The notes: generated by a model from the letters alone, not told the origin. DNA of 64,000 bases from Candidatus Melainabacteria bacterium (GCA_003153555.1 PLZS01000095.1:60609-124608), one strand, 5' to 3'. Shown: positions 1 to 8,995, numbered from the stretch's first letter. Program-made: numbers and translations.

Positions 1-20
1 GCCTATCCGAGGAGGGCCTA

Positions 21-103
21 TGCAGCAAGCTGCTCGGCTCCTGCAGCAAGCTGCTCGGCTCCTGCAGCAAGCTGCCCGGCTCCTGCAGCAAGCTGCCCGG
101 CTT
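21..103. repeat. Tandem 21-bp repeat, four copies
   Basis: Four head-to-tail units of 21 bp start at 21, 42, 63 and 84, each beginning TGCAGCAAGCTG. Units 1-2 continue with CTCGGCTCC and units 3-4 with CCCGGCT. The inner part (GCAGCAAGCTGC) is self-complementary. A single related copy lies on the opposite strand at 29909..29940, so the motif is dispersed as well as tandem. No coding use is evident; the array ends about 65 bp before the first gene. Confidence 0.85.
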
Positions 104-170
104 ATCTTCTTCTCCTCTAAGGATGGGCATTTTGAGCTAGACTTTTAAAAGCCCACGTCTGCGGTGTTGT

Positions 171-734
171 ATGTTTTTCTGCCCTGACTGTCATGTTTCA
201 AATAGGTCAGATGCGAAATTTTGTCGCAAGTGTGGGAAATCGCGCTTGGATCTCGAGCGTGATGGCGTAACCGTGGCAGTTGTGAGTGCTGTTCAAACAT
301 TGGATAGCATGGTCGCGCCAGAAATTACCGACGATGCGAATCTGGAATTTCGTCAGTCTTCACCAAACGTAGAGGAAATCGAAGACAGCCTTGAGCTTGA
401 TGTCGTAGATAATGCACCACCGCTGGCTCTGAATATTGAGCAAGGCGAGTCTCTGGAAGCTCCTCCTGATCTGACTACACCCGAGTGCCCTTCTTGTTGG
501 AAAGCTTTGCGGGCAACAGACAAATTCTGTTGCTGGTGCGGAGAGGCGCAACCTAACAGGGTTTTGCCATTTTTGAAGTTATGCCTTGAGTGCAACACAT
601 TCCTGCCCGAAAAAGCCAATTACTGCTACTCGTGCGGCACTGACGTGGGTTACAGCTCGCGCCGAAAGGTGCGAGTTCCTCACGAATTGTTCAAAGATGA
701 AGAATCTGAATTCTTCCCTCGTTTTGACGCCTAG
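171..734 (+). CDS. Triple zinc-ribbon protein
   Basis: A 187-residue soluble protein with three four-cysteine zinc ribbons. The first is CPDC at 4-7 with CRKC at 18-21; the second (CPSC then CCWC) is near 105-122; the third (CLEC then CYSC) is near 137-154. The ribbons are separated by an acidic, low-complexity stretch (about 40-100) that is probably disordered. This is the double-zinc-ribbon (DZR) style of architecture, in which ribbons stabilise a scaffold or bind proteins or nucleic acid. No enzyme domain is present and the partner is unknown. No signal peptide or membrane segment is seen, so it is probably cytoplasmic. The next gene converges on it from the other strand, so it is probably a single transcription unit. 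Confidence 0.8.
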   Translation: MFFCPDCHVSNRSDAKFCRKCGKSRLDLERDGVTVAVVSAVQTLDSMVAPEITDDANLEFRQSSPNVEEIEDSLELDVVDNAPPLALNIEQGESLEAPPDLTTPECPSCWKALRATDKFCCWCGEAQPNRVLPFLKLCLECNTFLPEKANYCYSCGTDVGYSSRRKVRVPHELFKDEESEFFPRFDA

Positions 735-751
735 TACGCAGAAGAGCCCTT

Positions 752-1108
752 TTACAGAGTCTTTCGATATTGCCGCCTGCGTGTATCTTGTCTGATTTCC
801 AAAAGATCTTGGAGCAATTGTTTGCGCTCGGGTCCATCCCAACGCTTGAGCCAATCAGCCGTTGCTTGCTGGATCATGCCACTTTTATCCGGTGAATTTG
901 AACCGTACAATCGTTTCAGCTCAAGCCAAATTGATTGCAGTGCGGCAAGTTGCTCGATTGGCAACTTCACCGTATATGCCACGAATTTTCGCGACCCTGT
1001 GTTGAAAGGGTCGATCACAAAGGGAAGCTCTTCGACTTCCTCAACAGGTGTGCCTGAAGTCGATTGCGCTTTGTTCAAACGTTTTTCTTCTTCTTCGTCT
1101 TCAGCCAT
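752..1108 (-). CDS. Small acidic/basic protein, possible ribbon-helix-helix fold
   Basis: About 118 residues from the ATG at 1108; an in-frame TTG at 1123 would add five residues but has no better ribosome site. The N-terminus is very acidic (a run of Glu after MAED). The middle part, around SRKFVAYTVKLP followed by two predicted helices, resembles a ribbon-helix-helix DNA-binding core (strand then helix-helix), but similarity is weak and it could be another small fold. The C-terminus is rich in Arg, Lys and Gln. It stands alone between two plus-strand genes. Function unknown. Confidence 0.6.
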   Translation of the reverse strand: MAEDEEEEKRLNKAQSTSGTPVEEVEELPFVIDPFNTGSRKFVAYTVKLPIEQLAALQSIWLELKRLYGSNSPDKSGMIQQATADWLKRWDGPERKQLLQDLLEIRQDTRRRQYRKTL

Positions 1109-1268
1109 CGATTGTTTTCTCAAATTGGGCAGGAATGGGTCGTTGCACGCAAACAGCGTAGCCCTGATTGTAGCGGGTAAACTTGCAGGAGTACAAATTC
1201 TCTCCTATTCATGGGAGGATCACTAGGTAGATAGTTGATTTTTAGCGTTTTTAGCCCACAATCATGAG

Positions 1269-1961
1269 ATGTCAGTGAGTAGCGTAGACAACGAGCCGGT
1301 AAATCCCCCAGGCAATCCAATGCCCCCACGTTCGCCTGGTCCTCAAGATGTGGTGAGATTGTTGATTCAGCGATTGATGCGCGACAAAATCTTATTGGGC
1401 TTAGTGATTGTCGGCGTGCTGACCATCTTCGTTGGCGTTGCGTTTACAAGTGACGATCCGAAACAGACGAGTAAAGCTACTCCCATCCCTGCTACCGACC
1501 CTAATAGACCGGCACCGGTTGCGGCTGCGCCTGCGCAGTCCCAGGCCCAGTCCCTGACTCCAGAGCTGGCCACTCAGTTTCTCAGTTGGTGGCTGACCAA
1601 GGCAATGGATTACAGCATAGGCACCGGTAAGCAAAGTCATCAAGAGGCTTTTCAGTGGATGACTCCTCAATCGATCCAAGCATTTCAAACGGGGTATTGG
1701 ACGCCTGACATTGAGAACGCGGTCGTTACAGGGAAGGTTACCGCTGCATTCCAACCTGTTTCGGTGCAGGCTCAATTCATCAATCCTGACGGTAGTATTG
1801 TCGTAGCCATGAGCGGTGCACTTGTCATGCAAAGTGCCGGTACGCAACCTGCGACTCAACAGCTCTCCGCAGACTTTCTTGTTAAGCAAGAGAAAGAAGG
1901 ATTGCGCATTGTCGGAATCAATATTCGCCCTGTGCCAGCGCAACCCGCCGCTCCCTACTAA
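1269..1961 (+). CDS. Single-pass membrane protein with exported C-terminal domain
   Basis: A 230-residue protein. A short Pro-rich cytoplasmic N-terminus (1-35) is followed by one membrane helix (about 43-62, rich in Leu/Val/Ile), a Pro/Ala/Gln-rich linker and a globular domain from about 95 to 225. That size, and an alternating helix then curved-sheet pattern, recall VirB8/TraE or NTF2-like ectodomains; this is a shape-based guess, not a recognised family. No conjugation genes are nearby, which argues against a true VirB8. The tRNA-Phe follows about 100 bp downstream on the same strand. Confidence 0.7.
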   Translation: MSVSSVDNEPVNPPGNPMPPRSPGPQDVVRLLIQRLMRDKILLGLVIVGVLTIFVGVAFTSDDPKQTSKATPIPATDPNRPAPVAAAPAQSQAQSLTPELATQFLSWWLTKAMDYSIGTGKQSHQEAFQWMTPQSIQAFQTGYWTPDIENAVVTGKVTAAFQPVSVQAQFINPDGSIVVAMSGALVMQSAGTQPATQQLSADFLVKQEKEGLRIVGINIRPVPAQPAAPY

Positions 1962-2065
1962 TTATTAGATCTTGAGTAATTAAACTCCGCAATTCAGTTG
2001 TTTTCGTTGTGGTATATTGGGTCCTCGTCTCATTTGTGACCCACCAAACAACTGAGTCGTGCCGT

Positions 2066-2138
<73 letters not shown>

Positions 2139-2146
2139 AATCTTAT

Positions 2147-2180
2147 GCGGCTTTCCAGAAATGGAAAGCCGCTTTGTTTT
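2147..2180 (+). terminator. Intrinsic terminator of tRNA-Phe
   Basis: A 10-bp perfect stem (GCGGCTTTCC / GGAAAGCCGC) with a 6-nt loop AGAAAT is followed at once by TTTGTTTT. It sits 8 bp beyond the tRNA 3' end. Confidence 0.93.
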
Positions 2181-2210
2181 CTGGGAGCGCCGGCATCCCT
2201 GCCGGCATCT
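2181..2210. repeat. REP-like repeat, copy 1
   Basis: CTGGGAGCGCCGGC then a short spacer then GCCGGCATCT; the GCCGGC arms form a GC-rich hairpin. The same roughly 30-bp element recurs at 31655..31683, 37687..37716 and 40011..40039. This copy lies directly after the tRNA terminator. Just beyond it (to about 2270) a shorter motif, CGCATCTAACCCGCTAGCAA, is repeated imperfectly. Confidence 0.85.
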
Positions 2211-2305
2211 AACCCGATAGCAATCTACATCTTGCACCGCCGCATCTAACCCGCTAGCAACCCGCTAACAGTCCACGTCGATGTTGTTACTGGCAACGCT
2301 CGATC

Positions 2306-2333
2306 GAATTTAAACCGATATCGGTTTAAATTC
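2306..2333. promoter_or_regulatory. 28-bp perfect palindrome, copy 1
   Basis: GAATTTAAACCGAT is followed immediately by its exact reverse complement, with no loop. The 24-bp core recurs at 22142..22165. It lies 10 bp beyond the stop of dedA in an AT-rich gap. The absence of a loop or T-tract argues against a terminator; a binding site for a dimeric protein or a mobile-element scar is possible. Confidence 0.7.
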
Positions 2334-2343
2334 TCAAGGAGAC

Positions 2344-2985
2344 TTAAGAGTCCTGTGGGGCAGCCTTTTCCGGCTTCATGTGATGGTAAAGGTAGAAGCC
2401 AAAACCAGCTAAGACGAATAGAACGATAGCGATATCAAATTTGTGCCATAGGTCGCGGAACATCTCCATGTTCTCGCCAAATTTGATGCCCACCCAGGTA
2501 AGGAAATAGCACCAAACCAGTGAACCGATGAAGGTAAAGAGACAGAACATCCCGAAGTGAGCTTTCAGAACTCCAGCTGGAAAGGAAATGAAAGTTCTTA
2601 CGACTGGCAACATTCTGGCAATGAAAAATGTGATGTCACCGTACTTGTCGACCCACTTGTCTGCCAGTTCCAGGTCTTTGTTTTTAAGCAGGAACCACTT
2701 GCCATACTTTTGCAAGAATGGTCTACCTCCCCACATCCCCAGAAAGTACGAAGGGATGGAGCCGATTACGCAACCCACGGCGCCGGCTAACGCTGCTAGA
2801 TGAATGTTCATCTTTCCTTGTTGCACAAGTATTCCTGCCGTGGGCATAATCGCTTCACTTGGCAAAGGAATATTGGCGGATTCAATGGCCATCATCAAGA
2901 TGACACCAAGGTATCCCCAAGCCTGGACCCCATTTTTGATCATTTCCAAAATTGGGTCGATAAATTGGTGCAGCACAGGTATCAC
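2344..2985 (-). CDS. DedA family (SNARE-associated/VTT domain) membrane protein
   Basis: A 213-residue polytopic inner-membrane protein of the DedA/VTT family, members of which act in transport of undecaprenyl phosphate or phospholipid across the membrane and in envelope maintenance. Visible family features are the N-terminal hydrophobic re-entrant region with ESANIPLPSE (about 35-44, the E..x..P.P.E motif), the Gly-rich GxxxG segment near 70-85 (GAVGCVIGSIPSYFLG) and the basic/aromatic FIARMLPVVRTFISFPAG (about 122-139), which carries the conserved Arg residues. C-terminal helices end in a basic tail. The length is typical. The start is probably GTG at 2985, 51 bp from the divergent selB start, so the two genes probably share a promoter region. 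Confidence 0.93.
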   Translation of the reverse strand: MIPVLHQFIDPILEMIKNGVQAWGYLGVILMMAIESANIPLPSEAIMPTAGILVQQGKMNIHLAALAGAVGCVIGSIPSYFLGMWGGRPFLQKYGKWFLLKNKDLELADKWVDKYGDITFFIARMLPVVRTFISFPAGVLKAHFGMFCLFTFIGSLVWCYFLTWVGIKFGENMEMFRDLWHKFDIAIVLFVLAGFGFYLYHHMKPEKAAPQDS

Positions 2986-3036
2986 CTATATTACGATTGA
3001 CGCGAACAGAGCAAATTTTACCGCTGTGCTCTCGTC

Positions 3037-5004
3037 ATGACCTTTAGGAACTCTCACGGGAGCGCATATTCACTCGATATGGGCACTGAGTCTAAAACTC
3101 TTTACTTTACACTCGCCACAGCTGGTCACGTCGACCATGGCAAGACCAGTGTCTTGCGTGCTTTGACGGGTATTGATCCAGACCGCTTGAAAGAAGAAAA
3201 GCAACGCCAGATGACCACGGACATTGGCTTTGCCCATCTTAATTTCCCGACCGAATCGGACGGTTCGAATTTGGTGATCGGATTTATAGATGTGCCCGGT
3301 CATGGCAAGTTTCTCAAGAACATGCTGGCTGGTGTTGGTGGCATTCAGATGGCACTGCTTGTGGTGGCGGCTGATGAAGGTCCAATGCCGCAAACTGTCA
3401 GTCATGTCAAAATTCTTAGCCTGCTTGGTGTGCGCAAGGCACTCGTGGTGTTGACTAAGATTGATGTTGCGTCGCCAGGACGGCAGAAAGAAGTCGAACT
3501 CCTGGTGCGAAATTTACTTGAGCAATATCAAATTGAATGTTTGGGAATCGCGCCTGTTTCGAACACTGAGGTGACTGGATTCGACAATTTGAAACGGCAA
3601 TTAAGCCAAGTAGTATTGCAATTGGATCGACCAACTACGTCTGGTGGAGCGCTTCTGCCTATCGATCGAGTCTTCAGCAAGTCTGGTTATGGTGTTGTGA
3701 TTACAGGCACGTTGGTAAGCGGTTCTCTTGCCGTTGGAGAGTCGATTTCAATTGAACCGGGTGGAATCAAAGGACGAGTGCGTGGACTCGAAACTTTTAA
3801 AAAGCAGATCGAACGGGCCGAATCTGGCCAACGTTTAGCGGTAAATTTGTCGCTGAAAGAGAATAAACCCCTGACACGTGGGCAGGTTGTCGCTAACTGG
3901 AATCCGCCAGTGGTCAATACGTTGATCGCGCGCATTGAGCAGGTTGGCCCGGCAAGCGAATGGGTGAAAAAGTCTGATTTGGAAGATCAGCCGGTGCGAC
4001 TTTATCATGGAACAGCCGAATGTTTTGGGCACCTCAGGTGGTGCCAAGTAATTGAAACGGCTCAATCTCTAATAGTGCAGATTGTCTTGACTGATCCAGT
4101 TGTCGCAGAACCAGGAGACCGGTTCGTTTTACGTTATGGCGATGAAGGGATAACTGGCGGCGTAATCCTCATGAATTCGCGTCCTCGCTGGATGACCAGA
4201 CAGAAGTTAAACACATTCGCGGATCAATTAGTCCGACATGATTATAGTTCTGCCGCTGAGTTTTTCTTGGATAACATGTCTCAACCTGCTGTAAAGAGTG
4301 AATCATTAGCCGATTTTGTTCCAATCGAAGACAGGACGCGGGTTCTCGAAAATGGTATTTCAGCGGGGACGATCCTTCAAGTTGGAGGTTTCATCATCGG
4401 AACTCATCGCGGTCAGATGTTGAAAGATCAGATAATAAAGAATGTTTCAACGGATGCTACAAATGGCGCCCCGGTAGAGCATTCGATCGAATCTGTTCGC
4501 ATGAAAGTAGCTCACGGAATCGATCGGCAGGTGTTTCAGCATTTGGTGAAGGACCTGAGCGACGCCGGTCTTGTGGTTCGCTCGGGCGATAAATTATCCA
4601 TCAAGTCTGATGTTAAACCGAGCGTGTCGACGGCGCAAACGCTTCTCGCTGAACAGATCATCGCACTACTGCAGAATACTTTGTGCTTGGAGATCGACGA
4701 AATTGCTAAGACTCTTAGCTCGGATCGCAAGACAGTGACGGCTGCTCTGCAACATTTGACGTTGCAAGAAAAGGCTTACATTGTGAATTACGATTTTGCC
4801 AGTTCGGAGCAATCAATTCGCGCGGCTCATGAAGCTCTTGCGAAAATATGGGGCGCCAAGCGAGAGATATCTCCATCAGATTTTCGCGAAGCCTTGTCGA
4901 CCAATCGCAAGTACGCAATGGCTCTGCTCGGTCACTTTGATGATAAACAGATTACTCGTCGTTTAAATAATTCCCGCGTGCTGCTCAAAGCGCCCAAGGC
5001 TTAA
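3037..5004 (+). CDS. selB: Selenocysteine-specific elongation factor SelB
   Basis: A 655-residue GTPase that delivers Sec-tRNA(Sec) to the ribosome at UGA codons marked by a SECIS hairpin. The N-terminal GTPase domain shows GHVDHGKT (G1, about 30-37), [20 protein letters not shown] (switch I region with the Thr), DVPGHGKF (G3) and TKID (G4). EF-Tu-like beta domains follow, then from about 430 a run of winged-helix domains, the mRNA-hairpin-binding part unique to SelB. The N-terminus may be the ATG at 3079 ([10 protein letters not shown]), since the family usually starts just before the G1 loop. selA, selD and the tRNA-Sec gene are not in this window. The two in-frame-UGA genes at 21.6-24.5 kb are its likely clients. 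Confidence 0.96.
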   Translation: MTFRNSHGSAYSLDMGTESKTLYFTLATAGHVDHGKTSVLRALTGIDPDRLKEEKQRQMTTDIGFAHLNFPTESDGSNLVIGFIDVPGHGKFLKNMLAGVGGIQMALLVVAADEGPMPQTVSHVKILSLLGVRKALVVLTKIDVASPGRQKEVELLVRNLLEQYQIECLGIAPVSNTEVTGFDNLKRQLSQVVLQLDRPTTSGGALLPIDRVFSKSGYGVVITGTLVSGSLAVGESISIEPGGIKGRVRGLETFKKQIERAESGQRLAVNLSLKENKPLTRGQVVANWNPPVVNTLIARIEQVGPASEWVKKSDLEDQPVRLYHGTAECFGHLRWCQVIETAQSLIVQIVLTDPVVAEPGDRFVLRYGDEGITGGVILMNSRPRWMTRQKLNTFADQLVRHDYSSAAEFFLDNMSQPAVKSESLADFVPIEDRTRVLENGISAGTILQVGGFIIGTHRGQMLKDQIIKNVSTDATNGAPVEHSIESVRMKVAHGIDRQVFQHLVKDLSDAGLVVRSGDKLSIKSDVKPSVSTAQTLLAEQIIALLQNTLCLEIDEIAKTLSSDRKTVTAALQHLTLQEKAYIVNYDFASSEQSIRAAHEALAKIWGAKREISPSDFREALSTNRKYAMALLGHFDDKQITRRLNNSRVLLKAPKA

Positions 5005-5059
5005 GTCTACACAGAGGCTTCAATCTTAAGAGCTGTAGTGAGGTCAACTTTCTTCTCAA

Positions 5060-5269
5060 CTACGCGCTGACGTCCTTACTCTGCTTTGGCTTTGGCTGTT
5101 GCTTCTGCCAATAGTCCAGTTCAACGATGTTGGATTGATATAGGCGCCGAGAAATCTTTTCGGCAAGGTGCAACAATTCAGCTGCTTTATCGAGGTGTCC
5201 ACGATCCACATAAGCGTTCGCCATGGCTGTCAAATCACTTACTGCCCTTTGATCCGCTTCATCGTTCAT
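5060..5269 (-). CDS. Small TPR-like protein
   Basis: A 69-residue protein. Residues about 8-42 (DLTAMANAYVDRGHLDKAAE and on) fit one tetratricopeptide helix pair, with Ala/Gly/Tyr at consensus positions. The C-terminus is short, with Lys and Gln. It is too small for a free-standing superhelix, so it may be a binding module or a fragment of a longer TPR protein. It converges with selB. TPR proteins are abundant in this genome. Between it and the next gene (5270-5482) I see no coding signal. Confidence 0.55.
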   Translation of the reverse strand: MNDEADQRAVSDLTAMANAYVDRGHLDKAAELLHLAEKISRRLYQSNIVELDYWQKQQPKPKQSKDVSA

Positions 5270-5509
5270 AAAATGCCTTCATTTGATCCTTATGTGTTTG
5301 AGCTGACGAAACACCTACAACTTTGTTGCCCTCAATTGAGGTATACCGGAGGATGGAAAAACAGTGGAGCGTGGACAGGAGTGGACTTTTGGAAACATTA
5401 ATTGTTGAAGCACCTTAAAATCAGGACGAATACTGTCGCGCGATGTCAATTCTTTGCCAAATTTGGGCTTTAAAGTCTTTTCATGGCTCCACGCAGGGAA
5501 CAGGCGTAC

Positions 5510-6292
5510 ATGTCGATTGAAACTTCAGCTGAATCAAATAAACCAAACGATAGACACCAACTCAGTGTTTCCACATTGTTGCCCAGCATTTCGGATTATC
5601 AAAGTGTGTTCCAAACAAAAGCTCTAACTAGTCCGGAGCCTGCGTTTATAGATTTTAGTAAGCCGATTTATGGGAGAGATTCGGCAGACAGATCCGCGCC
5701 TTCAGATAGCACGGTGGCACATCTGAGCAGCAGTGAGACCAAAGCTGAGAAGGCGAGCGCGCCGGACTCTGACAATTTCAGAAGCAATTTCAATACCGCT
5801 GACGAGGCGGCTAAAGCGGCATTTAAAGAAGCCTATTCCTCTTCTCAACTTCAAACCGCAGAATATGGTGCTCGTGTTTACGAAGATCCGATCACTCACA
5901 AATTTGGTTATACAATGCCTGAGCGTTATCCGAGCCCTGGTCAACCTGGATATAAAGACAATTTGGACCCAGCCACGCACGCCCCCATTCCTGATGCTCC
6001 CCCTGGAAAGATCTCGATTGCAAGACTGCACACCCATGTTGATGTTGAAGACAATGGAACTGAAGATGGGTATCAGTCGTTGAATCCTCAGCCAAAGTCC
6101 GTTTCCGCAAAAATCGTTAGCGGTGACCCTGGCGATTTGTTCAATAAAGATCCGAATCGTTTTTCGCCTATGGATTTAGCCAATGCGAAAAATGAACATG
6201 TATCAAGCTATTTAGCCGCGCCAAACGGAACGATGCTGCGTTATGATTCGAAGACAGGAAAGGTTAGTCCGATCGGAACCGTGGATAAATAG
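5510..6292 (+). CDS. DUF4329-like (JAB-type fold) protein
   Basis: About 260 residues from the ATG at 5510 (MSIETSAESN), which has an AGG upstream; an ATG at 5483 is also in frame. The first 110 residues are Ser/Asp-rich and probably disordered. The C-terminal part has the layout of DUF4329: an AAKAAF helix, a strand pair around YGARVY and FGYTMPERYPSP, then ARLHTHVDVEDNG with the His-x-His-type signature, then FSPMDLANA, and finally SSYLAAPNGTMLRYD. DUF4329 occurs at the C-terminal ends of RHS and other polymorphic toxins and is proposed to have a JAB/deamidase-like fold. Here it stands without an RHS body. The next gene begins 11 bp downstream, so the two are probably co-transcribed. The enzymatic role is inferred from family only. 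Confidence 0.72.
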   Translation: MSIETSAESNKPNDRHQLSVSTLLPSISDYQSVFQTKALTSPEPAFIDFSKPIYGRDSADRSAPSDSTVAHLSSSETKAEKASAPDSDNFRSNFNTADEAAKAAFKEAYSSSQLQTAEYGARVYEDPITHKFGYTMPERYPSPGQPGYKDNLDPATHAPIPDAPPGKISIARLHTHVDVEDNGTEDGYQSLNPQPKSVSAKIVSGDPGDLFNKDPNRFSPMDLANAKNEHVSSYLAAPNGTMLRYDSKTGKVSPIGTVDK

Positions 6293-6303
6293 AATTACTT
6301 CTG

Positions 6304-7059
6304 ATGCAAATAAAAAGACTTTTTTGCTTACTCGTATTCGTCAATTGCATAGTTGTGGGAGCAGGCGCTTTTGCTGCGGTTCCTGAATCTGATACGAATT
6401 ATCTGAAGTTGCTAGAACAAAGAGCTATGGCTAATTGGCGTTGCTCATCAACGGATCCAAAGCCGGTAGCCGTAGGGTTTTTTGTTGCCGATGACGGCAA
6501 AATTTACAACGCTCGCATTAAACAATCGAGCGGAGATAATCAAACCGATGCGGAATGTCTAGAAGCAGTCTGTAGTTTGGCACCGTTGGAATTAAATCCG
6601 GGGCGACGCATAACTGGTGATCTAACCCAAGTTGAGCTGACATTCCAGAAAGTGGCTTCCGAGCCAATTTCCAACAATGTCGAAGTTGCGAACTTTTTTA
6701 AAAAGCATGCAGATTTACGTTCCAGATTCATAGCTATACATCTCATCCCTACCAATTTGCTCAAACGGGCCGCTAACGGTTTGACACCAGATCAGGTCGA
6801 TTCTGAAAACAACTTGCGACTTATTCCAGTGGGTGAGTCAACTGAAAACAAGAGTGAGAATCAGCTTTCCAAGATTCATTCGTACAGTGGCAGCCTCAAA
6901 GAGGTCTATGCGCGCTGGGCAGCTTTTTTGTCAGAAAATCCGAAGCCTACAAAACTGCAAATTCTTAGACAAGCTGCAGACATAGAACGAGATTCATTGC
7001 CTGCTCAACCGCATAGTCTTCCGCCTGTTTTCAAGAATCTCGGGAATGCTGAACGCTAA
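6304..7059 (+). CDS. Secreted protein with TonB C-terminal-like domain
   Basis: A 251-residue protein with a signal peptide (MQIKRLFCLLVFV, cleavage near AFA-A about residue 24). Residues about 32-115 match the TonB_C style: WRCSSTDPKPVAVGFFVADDG then ARIKQSSG, with a strand-helix-strand order and a conserved Ser-Gly turn. The rest (about 120-251) is not recognised. In this phylum TonB-C domains often occur in small periplasmic proteins without a TonB transmembrane anchor, so a classic energy-transducing role is unlikely. It lies 11 bp after the DUF4329-like gene, so a paired role (for example immunity or export partner) is possible but unproven. Confidence 0.7.
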   Translation: MQIKRLFCLLVFVNCIVVGAGAFAAVPESDTNYLKLLEQRAMANWRCSSTDPKPVAVGFFVADDGKIYNARIKQSSGDNQTDAECLEAVCSLAPLELNPGRRITGDLTQVELTFQKVASEPISNNVEVANFFKKHADLRSRFIAIHLIPTNLLKRAANGLTPDQVDSENNLRLIPVGESTENKSENQLSKIHSYSGSLKEVYARWAAFLSENPKPTKLQILRQAADIERDSLPAQPHSLPPVFKNLGNAER

Positions 7060-7111
7060 GCTGAAGCCTCTTTTACTCCACTCCCGGCGGGTACAGAAAG
7101 CGGGCTGCTGT

Positions 7112-7762
7112 TCAAGGGTTTTGTTGGGCCCACAATGCCGCTTGGGTTCGATCTCTTGCTCCGATTGCGGTTAGGACTTTAGAGACATGATTTTTCACAG
7201 TGCCTTCGGTGATACTTAGATGTTCGGCCATCTCTTTGTTACTTTGTCCTTGTCCGATCAGGCGCAAAATTTCCAGTTCGCGAGGGGTCAGTCGGGCTAA
7301 CGCTTTGTTGTCAACCTTTGCTGACGACTTTTGAATTCGTGACATCAGTTTGGGTGCTATGGTCGGTCCCAAGTACATGTTGCCCTGGTACAAAGCTCTT
7401 ATCGCTTGCGCTAATTGCTCTCTTGGCGTGTCCTTCAGTAAGTAACCTGAGGCACCAGCTTCGATGGCATCAATAATCAGCTCGTCATCATCAAAAGTTG
7501 TTAGCGCAAGTATCTTTATCTGCGGCCAACGCGCTTTTATGCGGCTTGTTGCTGTGATACCATCGCAAGCAGGCATGCGCAAATCCATAAGGACGACATC
7601 TGGGCTCAACTGCTCAACGACAAGGTAAGCGTGCGTGCCGTCTACCGCTTCGCCGACGATGAGGAAATCCGATTCTATCGAGAGGAGCGTTGAAAGTCCT
7701 TGCCGGATAAGCTGCTGGTCGTCTACAACGACGATCTTTATGGACTTAGTATCAGTTGTCAC
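7112..7762 (-). CDS. NarL/FixJ-family response regulator
   Basis: A 216-residue transcription factor. The receiver domain (about 8-125) has the acidic pair VVVDD, phospho-acceptor Asp in VLMDLRMP (about 60), the switch Thr in ALTTF and Lys in YLLKD. The LuxR-type helix-turn-helix at the C-terminus starts at LTPRELEILRLIGQGQSNKE and continues into SITEGTVKNHVSKVL. It is the cognate regulator of the kinase encoded 15 bp upstream in the same operon. Typical length, all key residues present. The target genes are not identifiable from sequence. Confidence 0.95.
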   Translation of the reverse strand: MTTDTKSIKIVVVDDQQLIRQGLSTLLSIESDFLIVGEAVDGTHAYLVVEQLSPDVVLMDLRMPACDGITATSRIKARWPQIKILALTTFDDDELIIDAIEAGASGYLLKDTPREQLAQAIRALYQGNMYLGPTIAPKLMSRIQKSSAKVDNKALARLTPRELEILRLIGQGQSNKEMAEHLSITEGTVKNHVSKVLTAIGARDRTQAALWAQQNP

Positions 7763-7777
7763 CCTAAGCTAACCTCC

Positions 7778-8995
7778 TCACAAGGGCATCGTTAAACAAA
7801 CTTTTGTGCCGTCGCCAGGCGCACTGTCAATTTGAAGTGTGCCACCAACGCCTTGAGCTCGTTCATTCATGCTGCGCAATCCCAATCCGGGTAACTCATG
7901 TTTCTGTGCGAATCCGATACCATCATCCAAAATATGTACTTTGAGCTGGTCGGAATTGTTATCAAAAATGATTTTGATCGTCTTGGCATGAGCGTGTCGC
8001 TGGGCATTGGTGAGTGCTTCTTGAACGATGCAAAAAAGATTATGAGCTTTGAACAAAGGAAGATCCGGAGCGTCAATTGACAGATCAATTTCTGGTCCGT
8101 GGCTCTTTCTTGCCCGAGTGGCCAGTTTCGTCACGGCCTCTGAAAGATTGAATGGAATTCCTTCTTGATCTCTGATCATGTGAACTGATCGTCGCACATC
8201 TGAAAGTGAATCTGATGCCAGTTCCTTAGCTGTATTTAGCGCCTCTACCGCAACATTGTAATCCTTGTCTAGCATCGTCTTCGCAACATCAAGTTGAATG
8301 TTCAAGGATGTTAGTGTGTGACCAAGTCCATCGTGAATATCACGAGAAATACGTGATCGCTCGTTTCTTATGATCAACTGTTCGACGTCGTCTGCTAGTT
8401 GCTCTGCGCGCAGTCGACTGCGACGCTCGGAAACCATCGTGCGTGTCATTGCCGCTACTATCGCCATGGCAAAAATAAAATACAGATGTGATTCCAATGC
8501 CAGTACACCAGGATATCGTGATGGCAAAATGCCACCACTACTACTCGCGATTGTTTGGTAGTAGCTGGCTGCTTTGGCTGCACTGCAAATTACGTGCACG
8601 GAAAAAATAGTTGCCATGATTGCGATCAATCTTTTCAAAGGAAGTATTAGCGACGCTTTCGCAACAAGGCACATGAGCAGGAAATGAAATATTTTGTATG
8701 CACCATAGTAACTCGCACATCCGACCAGAGCAATTTCTAATATCAATGAAGCAATCTGACGGCTAGTTGATAGGCGGGAATAATCAACCAACGAAGTCCA
8801 AACAGCAAATCCCAGAAGCAAGAGTTCAGATACAGATATATCCCGAAGGTTGAGCACATGAGGAAGAACCGGCAATAGCAAAAGCTGTGCTGTTGCCGTG
8901 ATGGCGACAACTATGACAGTGATCCATCGCAACCGTTTTTGAAAGTCAAAACCTAACGCATCGTTTTCCATACAGGGCAGCTTTATATTATTCAT
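7778..8995 (-). CDS. NarL-type (HisKA_3) sensor histidine kinase
   Basis: A 405-residue membrane kinase. Five or six hydrophobic helices fill about 25-190. The dimerisation/phosphoacceptor motif is RISRDIHDGLGHTLTSLNIQ (His about 218). The ATPase domain has an N box around CIVQEALTNAQRHAHA, the G1 box DDGIGFAQ and G2 with GLGLRSMNERAQGVGG. There is no extracytoplasmic sensor domain of size, so it probably senses a membrane state or small ligand, as DesK/LiaS relatives do. First gene of a two-gene operon with the regulator at 7112..7762. Confidence 0.95.
   Translation of the reverse strand: MNNIKLPCMENDALGFDFQKRLRWITVIVVAITATAQLLLLPVLPHVLNLRDISVSELLLLGFAVWTSLVDYSRLSTSRQIASLILEIALVGCASYYGAYKIFHFLLMCLVAKASLILPLKRLIAIMATIFSVHVICSAAKAASYYQTIASSSGGILPSRYPGVLALESHLYFIFAMAIVAAMTRTMVSERRSRLRAEQLADDVEQLIIRNERSRISRDIHDGLGHTLTSLNIQLDVAKTMLDKDYNVAVEALNTAKELASDSLSDVRRSVHMIRDQEGIPFNLSEAVTKLATRARKSHGPEIDLSIDAPDLPLFKAHNLFCIVQEALTNAQRHAHAKTIKIIFDNNSDQLKVHILDDGIGFAQKHELPGLGLRSMNERAQGVGGTLQIDSAPGDGTKVCLTMPL

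Noticed and set aside
2140-2340. A tRNA-Sec gene near selB
   Set aside because: Only tRNA-Phe could be folded in the region; no long-variable-arm tRNA with anticodon TCA was found in the gaps I read.
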